NCBI RefSeq assembly: GCF_000330725.2
Contig: NZ_AMZY02000003.1
Location: 1 to 64,000, forward strand
Reading direction: 5' to 3'
From: Mariniradius saccharolyticus AK6
GTDB lineage: Bacteria > Bacteroidota > Bacteroidia > Cytophagales > Cyclobacteriaceae
DNA length: 64,000 nt
A program made the position numbers and the translations under genes. The notes beneath the pieces are model-generated. The model made no database searches. It was given only the letters and a program-made list of their open reading frames with translations, and was not told where the DNA came from. This document shows, piece after piece, positions 1 to 8,502 of the stretch. Position 1 is the first letter of the stretch, and the number at the start of each line of letters is the position of its first letter.

Positions 1-1
1 A

Positions 2-100
2 GCAATCTCTGCTGGCTTTTTGCTTTTTATATGGGTGAAGTTTTTTTGGATTGGACTCTACATCAAAAATCATGAAGCTTTCCGATTTCTCCGAGATTAG
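2..100 (+). other. possible 3' end of a gene cut by the window edge
   Basis: Frame 2 is open from the left edge to a TAG at 98-100 and would encode about 32 residues with a hydrophobic stretch (SAGFLLFIWVKFFWIGLY), as at the end of a membrane protein. A second short frame (ATG at 72, TAG at 168-170) overlaps it. Neither can be identified, and neither may be real. Nothing else is seen before the minus-strand gene that ends at 178. Confidence 0.25.
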
Positions 101-177
101 AATTCGTTTTGCGATGAAGACAAAGACCAATTTGCAAAAAATGATGGCCTCTTGTGATATTGAGTTTTAGACTTCTT

Positions 178-1038
178 TCACTTCCAGCTTAGCTCGGTGA
201 AAATGGGGAAATGGTCAGAAGGGTATTTTTTTCCATAATTGTCGGTAAGGATGCCATGCCGGTGGACAATTATATTTGGACTCACAAAAATATGATCAAT
301 GATTCCCTCTGGGATTTTTTCCCAATTGAAACCGTTGAAAGTGCCTTGATTTCCAATCGAGGGGATATTCGAAATTAGCCTACTATCTTTTAAATTGGAA
401 TTTTGAATTACCGTTTCATAAGCAGGGTTATCCGGCGTCACATTGAAATCGCCCATCAAGATTACAGGAAGATTATCGGTGTTAATCTCTTTAATTCTTT
501 GAATTACCAACTTGCTGCTCTCTTCTCTTGCTTTTTGACCAATATGATCGTAGTGGATATTAAAAACAAAAAAGGTTTTCCTCTTCCTAGTTTTGAATTT
601 TCCCCATGTACAGACTCTGTTTAATGCCGCATCCCATCCCTTTGAGGGCGCATCGGGAGTTTCGGAAAGCCAAAACGTTCCCTGGTCAAGCAAGCTGAGT
701 ATTTCTGGATTATAAAAAACGGCGGAGAATTCTCCTTCCTTTCCACCTTTATCCCTGCCTACACCGATATATTCGAATCCGATCGCAGTTTTGATGTCTT
801 CTAGCTGGTGATACAATCCTTCCTGCGTCCCGAGAAGCTCGATTTCGTGGAATCGGAGTAAATTGAACAGATGTGGGGATCGGTCTTTCCAAAGATTGCC
901 GGTATCGTTTGGGTTATCAAAGCGAATGTTGTATGTGGCGATTTTGAGATTTTGTCCAAATGACTCTGATGTACCTACAGCCATAATCACAAAAATGAAT
1001 ATCAAAATAGCCAGCTCGCTCGATGAATAACTTTTCAT
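178..1038 (-). CDS. secreted endonuclease/exonuclease/phosphatase family protein
   Basis: 286 residues from the ATG at 1038. The N-terminus is hydrophobic and ends in SFGQ, a typical signal peptide, so the protein should act outside the cytoplasm. The fold's motifs appear in order: ATYNIRFDN, GTQEGL (metal-binding Glu), NIHYDHIG, MGDFNVTP and the closing SDHFPI. The family cleaves phosphodiester or phosphomonoester bonds with a divalent metal; secreted Bacteroidota members have no settled substrate (nucleic acid, lipid head group or inositol phosphate are all possible). The frame is open further upstream to 1101, but the added 21 residues would bury the signal peptide, so the inner ATG is preferred. 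It is divergent from the flavin reductase gene at 1132 and stands alone. Confidence 0.88.
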   Translation of the reverse strand: MKSYSSSELAILIFIFVIMAVGTSESFGQNLKIATYNIRFDNPNDTGNLWKDRSPHLFNLLRFHEIELLGTQEGLYHQLEDIKTAIGFEYIGVGRDKGGKEGEFSAVFYNPEILSLLDQGTFWLSETPDAPSKGWDAALNRVCTWGKFKTRKRKTFFVFNIHYDHIGQKAREESSKLVIQRIKEINTDNLPVILMGDFNVTPDNPAYETVIQNSNLKDSRLISNIPSIGNQGTFNGFNWEKIPEGIIDHIFVSPNIIVHRHGILTDNYGKKYPSDHFPIFTELSWK

Positions 1039-1131
1039 TTCAATTATTGTTTTTGATTGTAATTTAGCCAATTCAGGCAGTGTTACAGCACCACCGGTCA
1101 AAAGATTTAGTTCCTCAAGAATTTCCAGAAT

Positions 1132-2025
1132 ATGTTGACAATAGACCCAAAAGATGTTTCAATAGCAGAGTTCCACAGTTATTTGCTGGGCACCGTGGCT
1201 CCCCGTCCAATCGCCTTTGCAAGTACAATTGACAGTAATGGCAACGTAAATCTGAGCCCATTTAGTTTTTTCAACGTCTTTGGCACAAATCCCCCGGTTT
1301 TGGTCTTTTCTCCTGCCCGAAGGGTGAGAGACAATACAGCAAAGCACAGTTTGGATAATGTGCTTGAAATACCTGAAGTGGTCATCAATATGGTGAATTA
1401 TTCGATGGTGGAGCAGATGTCTCTTGCGAGTACGGAATATGAAAAGGGCGTCAATGAATTTGTCAAGTCGGGTTTCAGGGAGGAAAAATCGAGACTGGTA
1501 AGGCCGCCAAGGGTAAAAGAATCACCTGTTTCTTTCGAATGTAGAGTGCTTCAGGTCCTTCCGGTGGGTGCCGGGGGAGGTTCTGCCAATCTTGTGATTT
1601 GTGAGGTGCTTTTGATGCATTTTTCAGAATCCATCCTGAACGAAAAGGGTCAGGTTGATCCATTTAGACTGGATGCAGTCGCCAGAATGGGCGGGGACTG
1701 GTACTGTAGGGCCAATGGGCAAGCATTGTTTGAAATCCCAAAACCAATCAGAAATCGAGGGATTGGTGTAGATCAAATCCCAGAAATCATTCGAAACAGC
1801 CCGGTTTTGACAGGTAACAACCTCGGTAGGCTTGGGAATGCAGAAGCATTGCCTGCAGAAGCCGAAATTTTGGAATTTTCACAAAGCCCCGAAATCGTGG
1901 AGATGAAAGCAAGGTTTAAGAATGATCCCGAAAGCTTTTACTTTCACCTTCACCAATTCGCAAAGGAGGTTCTGGAGGCTGGCGACGTACATCAGGCTTG
2001 GCTGATATTACTCCAACGACACTGA
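1132..2025 (+). CDS. flavin reductase family protein (FMN-binding split barrel)
   Basis: 297 residues. The first 200 or so match the flavin reductase/DIM6-NTAB split-barrel family: TVAPRPIAFAST near the start, then NLSPFSFFNVFGTNPPV and RDNTAKHSLDN, segments that bind FMN in this family. Members reduce flavin with NAD(P)H or are FMN-binding proteins of unknown substrate. The C-terminal 90 residues (rich in Glu and Ala) are an extension not needed for the fold; I do not recognise it. The protein has no signal peptide and should be cytoplasmic. Its stop codon abuts the stop of pta on the other strand with no bases between them, and no terminator is visible. Confidence 0.85.
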   Translation: MLTIDPKDVSIAEFHSYLLGTVAPRPIAFASTIDSNGNVNLSPFSFFNVFGTNPPVLVFSPARRVRDNTAKHSLDNVLEIPEVVINMVNYSMVEQMSLASTEYEKGVNEFVKSGFREEKSRLVRPPRVKESPVSFECRVLQVLPVGAGGGSANLVICEVLLMHFSESILNEKGQVDPFRLDAVARMGGDWYCRANGQALFEIPKPIRNRGIGVDQIPEIIRNSPVLTGNNLGRLGNAEALPAEAEILEFSQSPEIVEMKARFKNDPESFYFHLHQFAKEVLEAGDVHQAWLILLQRH

Positions 2026-4122
2026 CTATTCTTGGGCCTGAATCGCCGTGATGACGACAGTATTGAAAATATCATCGACAGTACAACCACGGCTCAGGTC
2101 ATTCACCGGCTTATTTAATCCTTGTAGCATCGGACCTATTGCAATTGCTCCTGTTTCTCTTTGAACAGCTTTGTAGGTGTTGTTTCCTGTGTTGAGATCG
2201 GGGAAAATCAACACAGAAGCTTGGCCAGCAACCTCTGAATCTGGCATTTTTTGTTTTCCAGTGAGTGGGTCCACAGCGGCATCATATTGGATGGGCCCTT
2301 CGACTTTGATGTCTTTACGATTTTGCCGCACAAGTTCCGTGGCAGTGCGGACTTTTTCAACGTCTTCGCCGGTACCAGAAGCGCCTGATGAATAAGAAAG
2401 CATTGCAACCCGGGGTTCAATTCCAAACTTTGTAGCTGTATCAGCCGAGGAAATAGCGATCTCTGCGAGTTCTTCTGCAGTTGGATTGATGTTGATTGCG
2501 CAATCTCCAAATACCGTCACACGGTCGGGCAAACACATGAAAAATATGGATGAAACCAGCGATATACCCGGTTTGGTCTTGATGAACTGCAGAGCTGGCC
2601 GGATCGTATGCGCCGTTGTATGCATTGCACCGGATACCATACCATCCGCATGTCCCTTGTGGACCATCATCGTGCCGAAATAGGATACGTCGGTCATCAA
2701 GTCCCGAGCGACTTCAAGTGGCATATTTTTTCCTTTTCTTAGTTCAAATAAGGTTTGGGCATAATCCTCAAAAAAGATCGAATCATGAGGATCAATGATT
2801 TGACAATTATCTTGGGTGAGTTGGAGACCCAAGCGGTTGATTGTGCCCGTGATGTCATTTAAGTTGCCCAAAAGCGTGACATTAACAATTCCTTGTCTGA
2901 CAAGTCTGTCGGCTGCCTTTAGGATTCTTTCATCTATGCCTTCGGGAAGTACAATGTGTTTTTTCTTGTTTCTTGCCCAAGAAACAAGCTGATACTGAAA
3001 CATCCTTGGGGTGATTCCTGACGAATTGAATTTGACCAGTTCTTTTTCCAAACGATCTACATCGATATATTTCCGGAATGTGTCCGTTGCAATGTGAATT
3101 TTTTCGATGCTTTCGGGTGTAATCCTTGAATGGATGGAAGCTACTTTGGTTGCAGCGTAGAATGAGGGTTCTTCTACCCGTAATATCGGGACCCTTATAT
3201 CCGCACCTTTGATAAGTTTGATTACAGAATCTGCGATTTCAAATCCGCCCGTGAGTACTATACCCGCTATCTTGGGATAGTTTTTGGATTGGTTGGCTTG
3301 AAGGGATGCCATTATAATATCTGCTCGGTCACCAGGAGTTACGATCAGTACGTTGGCACGTATATGGTTCAAAAAGTTTGAAATCTGCATCGCTCCAAAG
3401 ATGAAGTGGTCCACCGGATTGGCTAGATAGTCGCCGCCAAACAAGACATCCGCACCCAAATGGTCTTTGATTTCCTTCATTGAGGGGCTTTTCAATTCTT
3501 TGATGGTAGGTATTACCGTGCAGATGATGTCCTTTTTCACCTGCGTACTAACGACGGCCCTAACCTCATCCAATTGACTTGTCTCCACCTTGTTGATTAC
3601 GACGGCGATCACTTTTACCTTTCGGCTTTTGAAGCTATTGATCGTGACATTCGCCGCGGTGGCAATTTGGGAAGCGGTCTTGCCTTCTCCTGATAAGACA
3701 ATCATGACGGGCGTGCCCAAATTCTTGGCAATCATGACGTTGCCGTCAAATTCAAACGCAGTACCCTCACCCAAAAAATCACTCCCTTCTATCACAGTGA
3801 AATCATACTTCTCTTCAAGACTTTTGTATTTGCTGATGATGGTGTCAATAATTTCTCCTTGGAGTCCATTTTCAACCAACTGATTGGCGGCCTCTTTTGT
3901 GAATGCGTAGGTGTTGTTGTATTGGATTGGAAGCTTAAAATGCTTTATCAGCGTCTCAATGTGTGCGTCCTTTTTGACATCGGGTGCGTGGTTTACAATC
4001 GGCTTGAAGTATCCGATGTTGTGGGATTTGGCGAGTAGCATATCCACAAGACCAAGGGCGATGATTGATTTTCCGCTAAAGGGCTGCGTCGTGGCAATAA
4101 AAATGCTTTTATTGGTTTCCAT
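2026..4122 (-). CDS. pta: phosphate acetyltransferase
   Basis: 698 residues, the long three-domain form. It interconverts acetyl-CoA plus phosphate with acetyl phosphate plus CoA, the first step of acetate formation with acetate kinase. The N-terminal P-loop-like domain starts with FIATTQPFSGKS (about residues 8-19); a central DRTGG-type regulatory domain follows (about 215-330, with GDRADIIMAS); the catalytic PTA_PTB domain fills 370-698 with MVHKGHADGMVSG, SYSSGASGTGEDVEKV and the final FPDLNTGN and RGCTVDDI segments. No acetate kinase gene lies next to it in this window, unlike the usual pta-ackA pairing. A good promoter lies directly upstream (4138-4166) and leaves a leader of only about ten bases. 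Confidence 0.96.
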   Translation of the reverse strand: METNKSIFIATTQPFSGKSIIALGLVDMLLAKSHNIGYFKPIVNHAPDVKKDAHIETLIKHFKLPIQYNNTYAFTKEAANQLVENGLQGEIIDTIISKYKSLEEKYDFTVIEGSDFLGEGTAFEFDGNVMIAKNLGTPVMIVLSGEGKTASQIATAANVTINSFKSRKVKVIAVVINKVETSQLDEVRAVVSTQVKKDIICTVIPTIKELKSPSMKEIKDHLGADVLFGGDYLANPVDHFIFGAMQISNFLNHIRANVLIVTPGDRADIIMASLQANQSKNYPKIAGIVLTGGFEIADSVIKLIKGADIRVPILRVEEPSFYAATKVASIHSRITPESIEKIHIATDTFRKYIDVDRLEKELVKFNSSGITPRMFQYQLVSWARNKKKHIVLPEGIDERILKAADRLVRQGIVNVTLLGNLNDITGTINRLGLQLTQDNCQIIDPHDSIFFEDYAQTLFELRKGKNMPLEVARDLMTDVSYFGTMMVHKGHADGMVSGAMHTTAHTIRPALQFIKTKPGISLVSSIFFMCLPDRVTVFGDCAININPTAEELAEIAISSADTATKFGIEPRVAMLSYSSGASGTGEDVEKVRTATELVRQNRKDIKVEGPIQYDAAVDPLTGKQKMPDSEVAGQASVLIFPDLNTGNNTYKAVQRETGAIAIGPMLQGLNKPVNDLSRGCTVDDIFNTVVITAIQAQE

Positions 4123-4137
4123 GAGAGTAATTTTTTA

Positions 4138-4166
4138 CAAATTTAGATAATGGGAAAAACTCCAAA
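4138..4166 (-). promoter_or_regulatory. predicted Bacteroidota promoter of pta
   Basis: On the minus strand TTTG (4163-4166) is followed after 17 bases by TAAATTTG (4138-4145), an exact match to the Bacteroidota -7 consensus TAnnTTTG with a -33 TTTG. Transcription would start near 4132, ten bases before the ATG. Confidence 0.5.
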
Positions 4167-4204
4167 CCTGATGAATATACCGAATTATTATGACAAAAAT
4201 CAGG

Positions 4205-5155
4205 TCAATCGACTTGGTTTACTCTCTTTTTCGGCAAATGGATTTCAGCAGCTTTGTCTAGGCTTACATTTATCTCAAAACTAACCAAGACTATTAGGGA
4301 TGTGATAAACAGCCACAACATGACGGCGATCATGGCTCCAATAGATCCGTAAAGTTTGTTGTAGGTCGCGAAATTATTCAGGTAAAAAGAGAATAAGTAG
4401 AACCCGAACGTGATTAGAACGCCTGCGGTAATCGAACCCGCAGAAAAAAACCGCCATTTGTCATGCACGGCTGGAGCAAAGCGAAAAATAAAGGCTACCG
4501 TTATCATGAATACAGACAACAATACGAGGAACCTAAAAACCGTCAGCATGAATATATAGAGTCCTCCCGATACGATCTCCCATTCCGAAATCCGATAGAG
4601 TATGCTGCTCCCCAGGATCATCACCACTACAGCCCCGCAGATTGCGAGGACAAGCATCATCACAATGCTGACAGCAATAAGTCGAGTGACGAGAAAAGTC
4701 CGGTTTTCCTTTGTCCGGTATACCGCATTGAATGCGTTCATCATTGACACCACTCCATTGGTGGCGAGGAAAAGTGCCAGGAAGAAACCCAATGACAATA
4801 AGCTTTGTCGCGGTTTGCTGACAATGTCCATGATGGTTGTTTCCGCTTCCTGATAAATGGACTTCGGAATATACTCCGCTACAAACATCAGGATATTTTG
4901 GGTGGTCACATCGGGGAAAAAAAGCCCGATATAGGGTATCATGTTCAACAGAAAGAGGAGCAGCGGAAAGAGGGCGATTGTAAAACTAAAAGCCATCGCA
5001 CCGGCTCGTTCGGTGATTTCATCTTTGCGCATTTGCCCCATAAAGATCCTGCCCACATCGTAAAGATTGATCCGAGGGTCACGCAGGTGAAATTTCCTGA
5101 GCAATTTGGCTTGCCGCGTAAATTGGATAGAAAACAGACGGATTCTTCTTTTCAC
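4205..5155 (-). CDS. YihY/BrkB family inner-membrane protein
   Basis: 316 residues with about six membrane segments (for example ALFPLLLFLLNMIPYIGLFF and GAMIAVMLWLFITSLIVLVS) and the family's hallmark run MAFSFTIALFPLL. YihY proteins were once called ribonuclease BN by mistake; their true role is not known. The start codon is GTG (5155); there is no ATG that would keep the full conserved N-terminus. It is the last gene of a three-gene unit: it starts 13 bases after the stop of the thioesterase gene, which itself follows mltG by one base. Confidence 0.9.
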   Translation of the reverse strand: MKRRIRLFSIQFTRQAKLLRKFHLRDPRINLYDVGRIFMGQMRKDEITERAGAMAFSFTIALFPLLLFLLNMIPYIGLFFPDVTTQNILMFVAEYIPKSIYQEAETTIMDIVSKPRQSLLSLGFFLALFLATNGVVSMMNAFNAVYRTKENRTFLVTRLIAVSIVMMLVLAICGAVVVMILGSSILYRISEWEIVSGGLYIFMLTVFRFLVLLSVFMITVAFIFRFAPAVHDKWRFFSAGSITAGVLITFGFYLFSFYLNNFATYNKLYGSIGAMIAVMLWLFITSLIVLVSFEINVSLDKAAEIHLPKKRVNQVD

Positions 5156-5168
5156 TCAAAAATGTCCC

Positions 5169-5576
5169 TCACGGAAAATATGGTTGTAATAAATCTAGCA
5201 AATATTGGGGAGGTCTGCAGGGTCTATGGGAGTCTTTTTTCAGGAAGGTCAATGTCGTCCAACCTTTGGTGATGGTTTCGTCTTTTTCGTTAACTACCTC
5301 ATAGTCAAATCTTATCCTGATACCGGGCATCTCGGGAATCGTCGTCCTAATGGTGAGCAGTTCATCATATTTTCCCGGTCTCACAAATTGGGTATGCAAC
5401 TCCAGGACGGGCATGATGACCCCATCGTCTTCCATTTGCTTGTAGGAAAATCCCGCCGCGCGCAGTGATTCCACCCTCGCGACTTCAAAATACATGGCGT
5501 AATTGCCATAATAGACATAGCCCATTTGATCTGTTTCGGCGTATCTGACCCGTATTTGTGTCTCCGAGGTAAACAT
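5169..5576 (-). CDS. hotdog-fold acyl-CoA thioesterase (YbgC/FadM type)
   Basis: 135 residues. The N-terminus RVRYAETDQMGYVYYGNY is the 4-hydroxybenzoyl-CoA thioesterase-type signature, with the catalytic Asp in ETDQMG. This family hydrolyses acyl-CoA thioesters in the cytoplasm; chain-length preference cannot be read from the sequence. The gene starts one base after the mltG stop codon and is followed by yihY after 13 bases, so the three are almost certainly co-transcribed. A tie with envelope biogenesis is suggested by mltG but not shown. Confidence 0.92.
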   Translation of the reverse strand: MFTSETQIRVRYAETDQMGYVYYGNYAMYFEVARVESLRAAGFSYKQMEDDGVIMPVLELHTQFVRPGKYDELLTIRTTIPEMPGIRIRFDYEVVNEKDETITKGWTTLTFLKKDSHRPCRPPQYLLDLLQPYFP

Positions 5577-5577
5577 C

Positions 5578-6621
5578 TTAGAAGATTTTGGCTTGGTTCA
5601 ATGCGGCCTGATACCTTCTGGCATTCCGCATATGCTCATCGTAGTTGCTTGCAAACGCATGGTATCCGGAAAAATCATCTTTCGCGCAGAAGTAAAGATA
5701 TTGGTGACTCTCGGCATTCAATACCGCGTCCAATGCAGAGATTTCCGGTAGGTTAATTGGACCTGGAGGCAAGCCAATGTTTTTGTAGGTATTGTAAGGA
5801 CTATCTATCTCCTTGTGGACATTGAGCACGCGCTTCAGTCCAAAATCACCCACCGCAAACACCAAAGTCGGGTCCGCCTGCAAGGGCATTCTTATCCTTA
5901 AACGATTGAGGTACACTCCCGCTACCTTGGGTCTTTCATCCGCTTTTTGGGTTTCGGCCTGCACGATTGAAGCAAGCGTTGACACTTCCAATGGACTAAG
6001 TCCAAGTTGCTCGGCTTTCTTTTTCCTCGGTTCCGTCCAAAATTTGGTGTATTCCTGATGCATTCGGTCAAAGAGGCCTTCTGCACTGGTGTTCCACCAC
6101 ACCTCGTATGTGTTGGGGATAAACATTGCCATGATCGTCTCTTCCTCGAACCCAAATTTCCTGATATAAACCGAGTCCGTCAGTAGCTCCAAGAATTGTT
6201 CTTCAGAAATTTCAAGATTGCTGGTAATTTTTTCTGCGAGGTCGGATTTTGTGCGCACATTGTTGAATGTCAGCCGTACTGGAGTTTGCCTTCCCGACCG
6301 TAAAAGGCGTATCAGGTTCAGGTTGCTGGTCTTTGGTGGGATCGTATACAATCCAGGCTTGACGGCTTCTTGGTAATTAAGGACTTTTGCTACAAAGCTG
6401 AAAGTCACCACATCGTTGATTACTCCATTTTCCAACAGTGAATCAGAAACCATCCGGAAAGTACTGTTGCTGTGGATCTTCAGGACATAATTTTCTTCCT
6501 TGTCAGTCAGGGCATTTGGGCTAAAAAAAGCTTGGTAGAAATAGAACGTGAAGGAAACCAACAAGACAGAAATCGTAATGACGGCGACTAGGTAAATTTT
6601 CAGTTTTTTGTCTTGGAGCAT
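5578..6621 (-). CDS. mltG: endolytic transglycosylase MltG
   Basis: 347 residues. One N-terminal membrane helix (about residues 8-30) anchors the protein, a LysM-like region follows, and the YceG catalytic domain carries LASIVQAETQ with the presumed catalytic Glu at 223, then VAGVYLNRLRIRMPLQADPT and YNTYKNIGLPPGPI. MltG cuts nascent peptidoglycan strands and so ends glycan growth at the inner membrane. First gene of the mltG - thioesterase - yihY unit. A TATTTTTG box 31 bases upstream is the likely promoter. Confidence 0.95.
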   Translation of the reverse strand: MLQDKKLKIYLVAVITISVLLVSFTFYFYQAFFSPNALTDKEENYVLKIHSNSTFRMVSDSLLENGVINDVVTFSFVAKVLNYQEAVKPGLYTIPPKTSNLNLIRLLRSGRQTPVRLTFNNVRTKSDLAEKITSNLEISEEQFLELLTDSVYIRKFGFEEETIMAMFIPNTYEVWWNTSAEGLFDRMHQEYTKFWTEPRKKKAEQLGLSPLEVSTLASIVQAETQKADERPKVAGVYLNRLRIRMPLQADPTLVFAVGDFGLKRVLNVHKEIDSPYNTYKNIGLPPGPINLPEISALDAVLNAESHQYLYFCAKDDFSGYHAFASNYDEHMRNARRYQAALNQAKIF

Positions 6622-6652
6622 TTTTTCCTGAGGAATTTTGAAGCGTTAACGG

Positions 6653-6660
6653 CAAAAATA
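6653..6660 (-). promoter_or_regulatory. predicted -7 promoter box of the mltG operon
   Basis: TATTTTTG on the minus strand is an exact TAnnTTTG match, 31 bases upstream of the mltG ATG. No convincing TTTG is found at the -33 position. Confidence 0.4.
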
Positions 6661-6697
6661 GAGATTTTTGTTCAAGGGAAATGCATCTTTGTACTCC

Positions 6698-7111
6698 ATG
6701 GGAGAAACTATCAAAGTGTGCTGCGCGATTTTGGTGGACAATGACAAGATACTCTGCGCACAACGAAGTGCCACAATGTCTCTGCCTCACAAGTGGGAAT
6801 TTCCTGGCGGCAAAATTGAACCGGGAGAAAAACCGGAGCATGCCCTGAAGCGAGAATTAAGCGAAGAATTAGGTATCGAAATTGAGGTTTTGCAGGGATT
6901 CAGGAGTAATTTTCACAGGTATTCAGAGGGAAAACAGATTGAACTCATCCCTTTTCTGGCAAGAATTGTAGACGGAAATCCCGATCCCGTGGAACACCAA
7001 GCAGTAATTTGGTTGGGAGTGAATGAACTGGTTGGATTGGATTGGGCGGACGCGGATGTTCCAATTGTTGATGAGTTTATTAAATGGTACAGACATAGAC
7101 GAGTTGATTGA
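6698..7111 (+). CDS. NUDIX hydrolase, MutT/8-oxo-dGTP diphosphatase type
   Basis: 137 residues from the ATG at 6698. A complete Nudix box of the pattern GX5EX7REUXEEXGU begins at GGKIEPGE (about residue 37). The N-terminus [18 protein letters not shown] and the WEFPGGK segment are those of the MutT subgroup, which hydrolyses oxidised nucleoside triphosphates to spare replication from errors. The frame is open to a TTG at 6668, but that codon lies outside the family's usual length. First gene of a likely unit with the Sua5-like gene (25 bases on) and the WbqC-like gene. Confidence 0.92.
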   Translation: MGETIKVCCAILVDNDKILCAQRSATMSLPHKWEFPGGKIEPGEKPEHALKRELSEELGIEIEVLQGFRSNFHRYSEGKQIELIPFLARIVDGNPDPVEHQAVIWLGVNELVGLDWADADVPIVDEFIKWYRHRRVD

Positions 7112-7136
7112 TTTTGTCCATCTAAAAATTGAAAAA

Positions 7137-7766
7137 ATGGCTGCCGAATTTATCAAGTTATACCCGGAAAATCCTGACATGAGAAAGGTCAGCAGGATTG
7201 TGGACATTTTGAGAGATGGTGGCATTATCATCTATCCAACAGACACGGTGTATGGGATGGGCTGTGACATCCACAACCAGCGCGCGATCGAGCGGATTGC
7301 AAGGATCAAGGGAATAAAGCCTAAGCACCACAATTTTTCCTTTATCTGCTACGACCTCAGCAATATTTCCGAGTACACAAGGGCACTAAGCACGCCTGTC
7401 TTCAAGATCATGAAAAAGGCACTTCCCGGGCCTTACACCTTCATTTTGGAGGCTAACAACAACGTGCCCAAAATCCTCAACAGCAACAAAAAGACTGTAG
7501 GTATTCGCGTTCCCGACCACGCTATCCCACGTTTGTTGGTCAAGGAATTGGGTTCTCCCATTTTGACCACTTCCATCAGGGATGATGATGATGTGATCGA
7601 ATACAGTACTGACCCGGAACTGATTTTTGAGAAATTCCGGGATCTTGTGGATGTGGTCATAGATGGTGGTTATGGAAACAATGTCGCCTCTACGATCTTG
7701 GATTGTACAGGAGATGATATTGAAGTCGTGCGGGAAGGTCTTGGTCCAGTTGACGAAATACTTTGA
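7137..7766 (+). CDS. L-threonylcarbamoyladenylate synthase family protein (Sua5/YciO/YrdC)
   Basis: 209 residues from the ATG at 7137. The fold's markers are clear: [41 protein letters not shown] and VGIRVPDH. Family enzymes join threonine, bicarbonate and ATP to make threonylcarbamoyl-AMP for the t6A37 modification of tRNAs reading ANN codons. The replacement of the KxR-S/T signature by a KHHNFS-type segment is more like the YciO branch, whose exact activity is less certain, so the call is at family level. The gene follows the NUDIX gene by 25 bases and precedes the WbqC-like gene by 28. Confidence 0.88.
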   Translation: MAAEFIKLYPENPDMRKVSRIVDILRDGGIIIYPTDTVYGMGCDIHNQRAIERIARIKGIKPKHHNFSFICYDLSNISEYTRALSTPVFKIMKKALPGPYTFILEANNNVPKILNSNKKTVGIRVPDHAIPRLLVKELGSPILTTSIRDDDDVIEYSTDPELIFEKFRDLVDVVIDGGYGNNVASTILDCTGDDIEVVREGLGPVDEIL

Positions 7767-7794
7767 TATCCTATCATTCAAAATTGATTTAAAA

Positions 7795-8436
7795 ATGAAC
7801 CGTGCGGCCCTTTCTGAATTGATGTACCTGCCGCCGATTGAGTTCTTTGTGGCTGTATCGGGTTTTGAGCGTCTTGCTTTCGATCCGAGTGCACCCTATC
7901 AAAAGCAAACCTATCGAAATCGTGCTCGGATTCTGCTCGCAAACAAAGTCGATACGCTTACTGTCCCGATCCATTCTGGCCGAAAGAAGATGCCCTACAA
8001 GGATATGAGGATCGACTATTCCCAAAAATGGAAAAACGTTCATTTGCGGGGAATTCAGAGTGGCTATGGGAAGGCACCGTTTTTTGAGTTTTACTTTCCG
8101 TATTTTGAGGCTGTGTTTGATAAGGACCTGACGTTTTTGTGGGATATGAATTGGGAACTACTGACAGTTTGTCTGAAACTGCTAGGCCTTAATATTTCCC
8201 TCCAGGAAATGGAAAACCTCGAAGCGGTAGCGCATATTGACGGTTTGGGTGGGATTTGCGATCCGAAGGCCGATTTTTCGGCTCGTTTGTTCATGACAGA
8301 GGTACCCTACAGCCAGATGTTTGGCAGGGACTTTGAGCCCAACCTAAGCGTGCTGGATTTGTTGTTTTGCAAAGGTCCTGAGTCAAAAGTGGTTCTGAAT
8401 CTCTCAAAAAAAATAAATGAACAATCAGTCTTTTGA
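7795..8436 (+). CDS. WbqC-like family protein
   Basis: 213 residues from the ATG at 7795. The N-terminal YLPPIEFFVAVSG and the YQKQTYRNRARILLANKV and LTVPIHSG segments are typical of the WbqC family, named for a gene in an O-antigen cluster. The biochemical role is not established. No signal peptide or membrane helix is evident, so it should be cytoplasmic. It closes the NUDIX - Sua5 - WbqC run; clpC starts 66 bases later. An upstream extension of the frame overlaps the preceding gene and is not credible. Confidence 0.87.
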   Translation: MNRAALSELMYLPPIEFFVAVSGFERLAFDPSAPYQKQTYRNRARILLANKVDTLTVPIHSGRKKMPYKDMRIDYSQKWKNVHLRGIQSGYGKAPFFEFYFPYFEAVFDKDLTFLWDMNWELLTVCLKLLGLNISLQEMENLEAVAHIDGLGGICDPKADFSARLFMTEVPYSQMFGRDFEPNLSVLDLLFCKGPESKVVLNLSKKINEQSVF

Positions 8437-8502
8437 TTGTGTTTTTAAAACAAATTCGGTAACATTATTACTGAAATAGAAGAAAAACTAGAAAGGAATT
8501 GC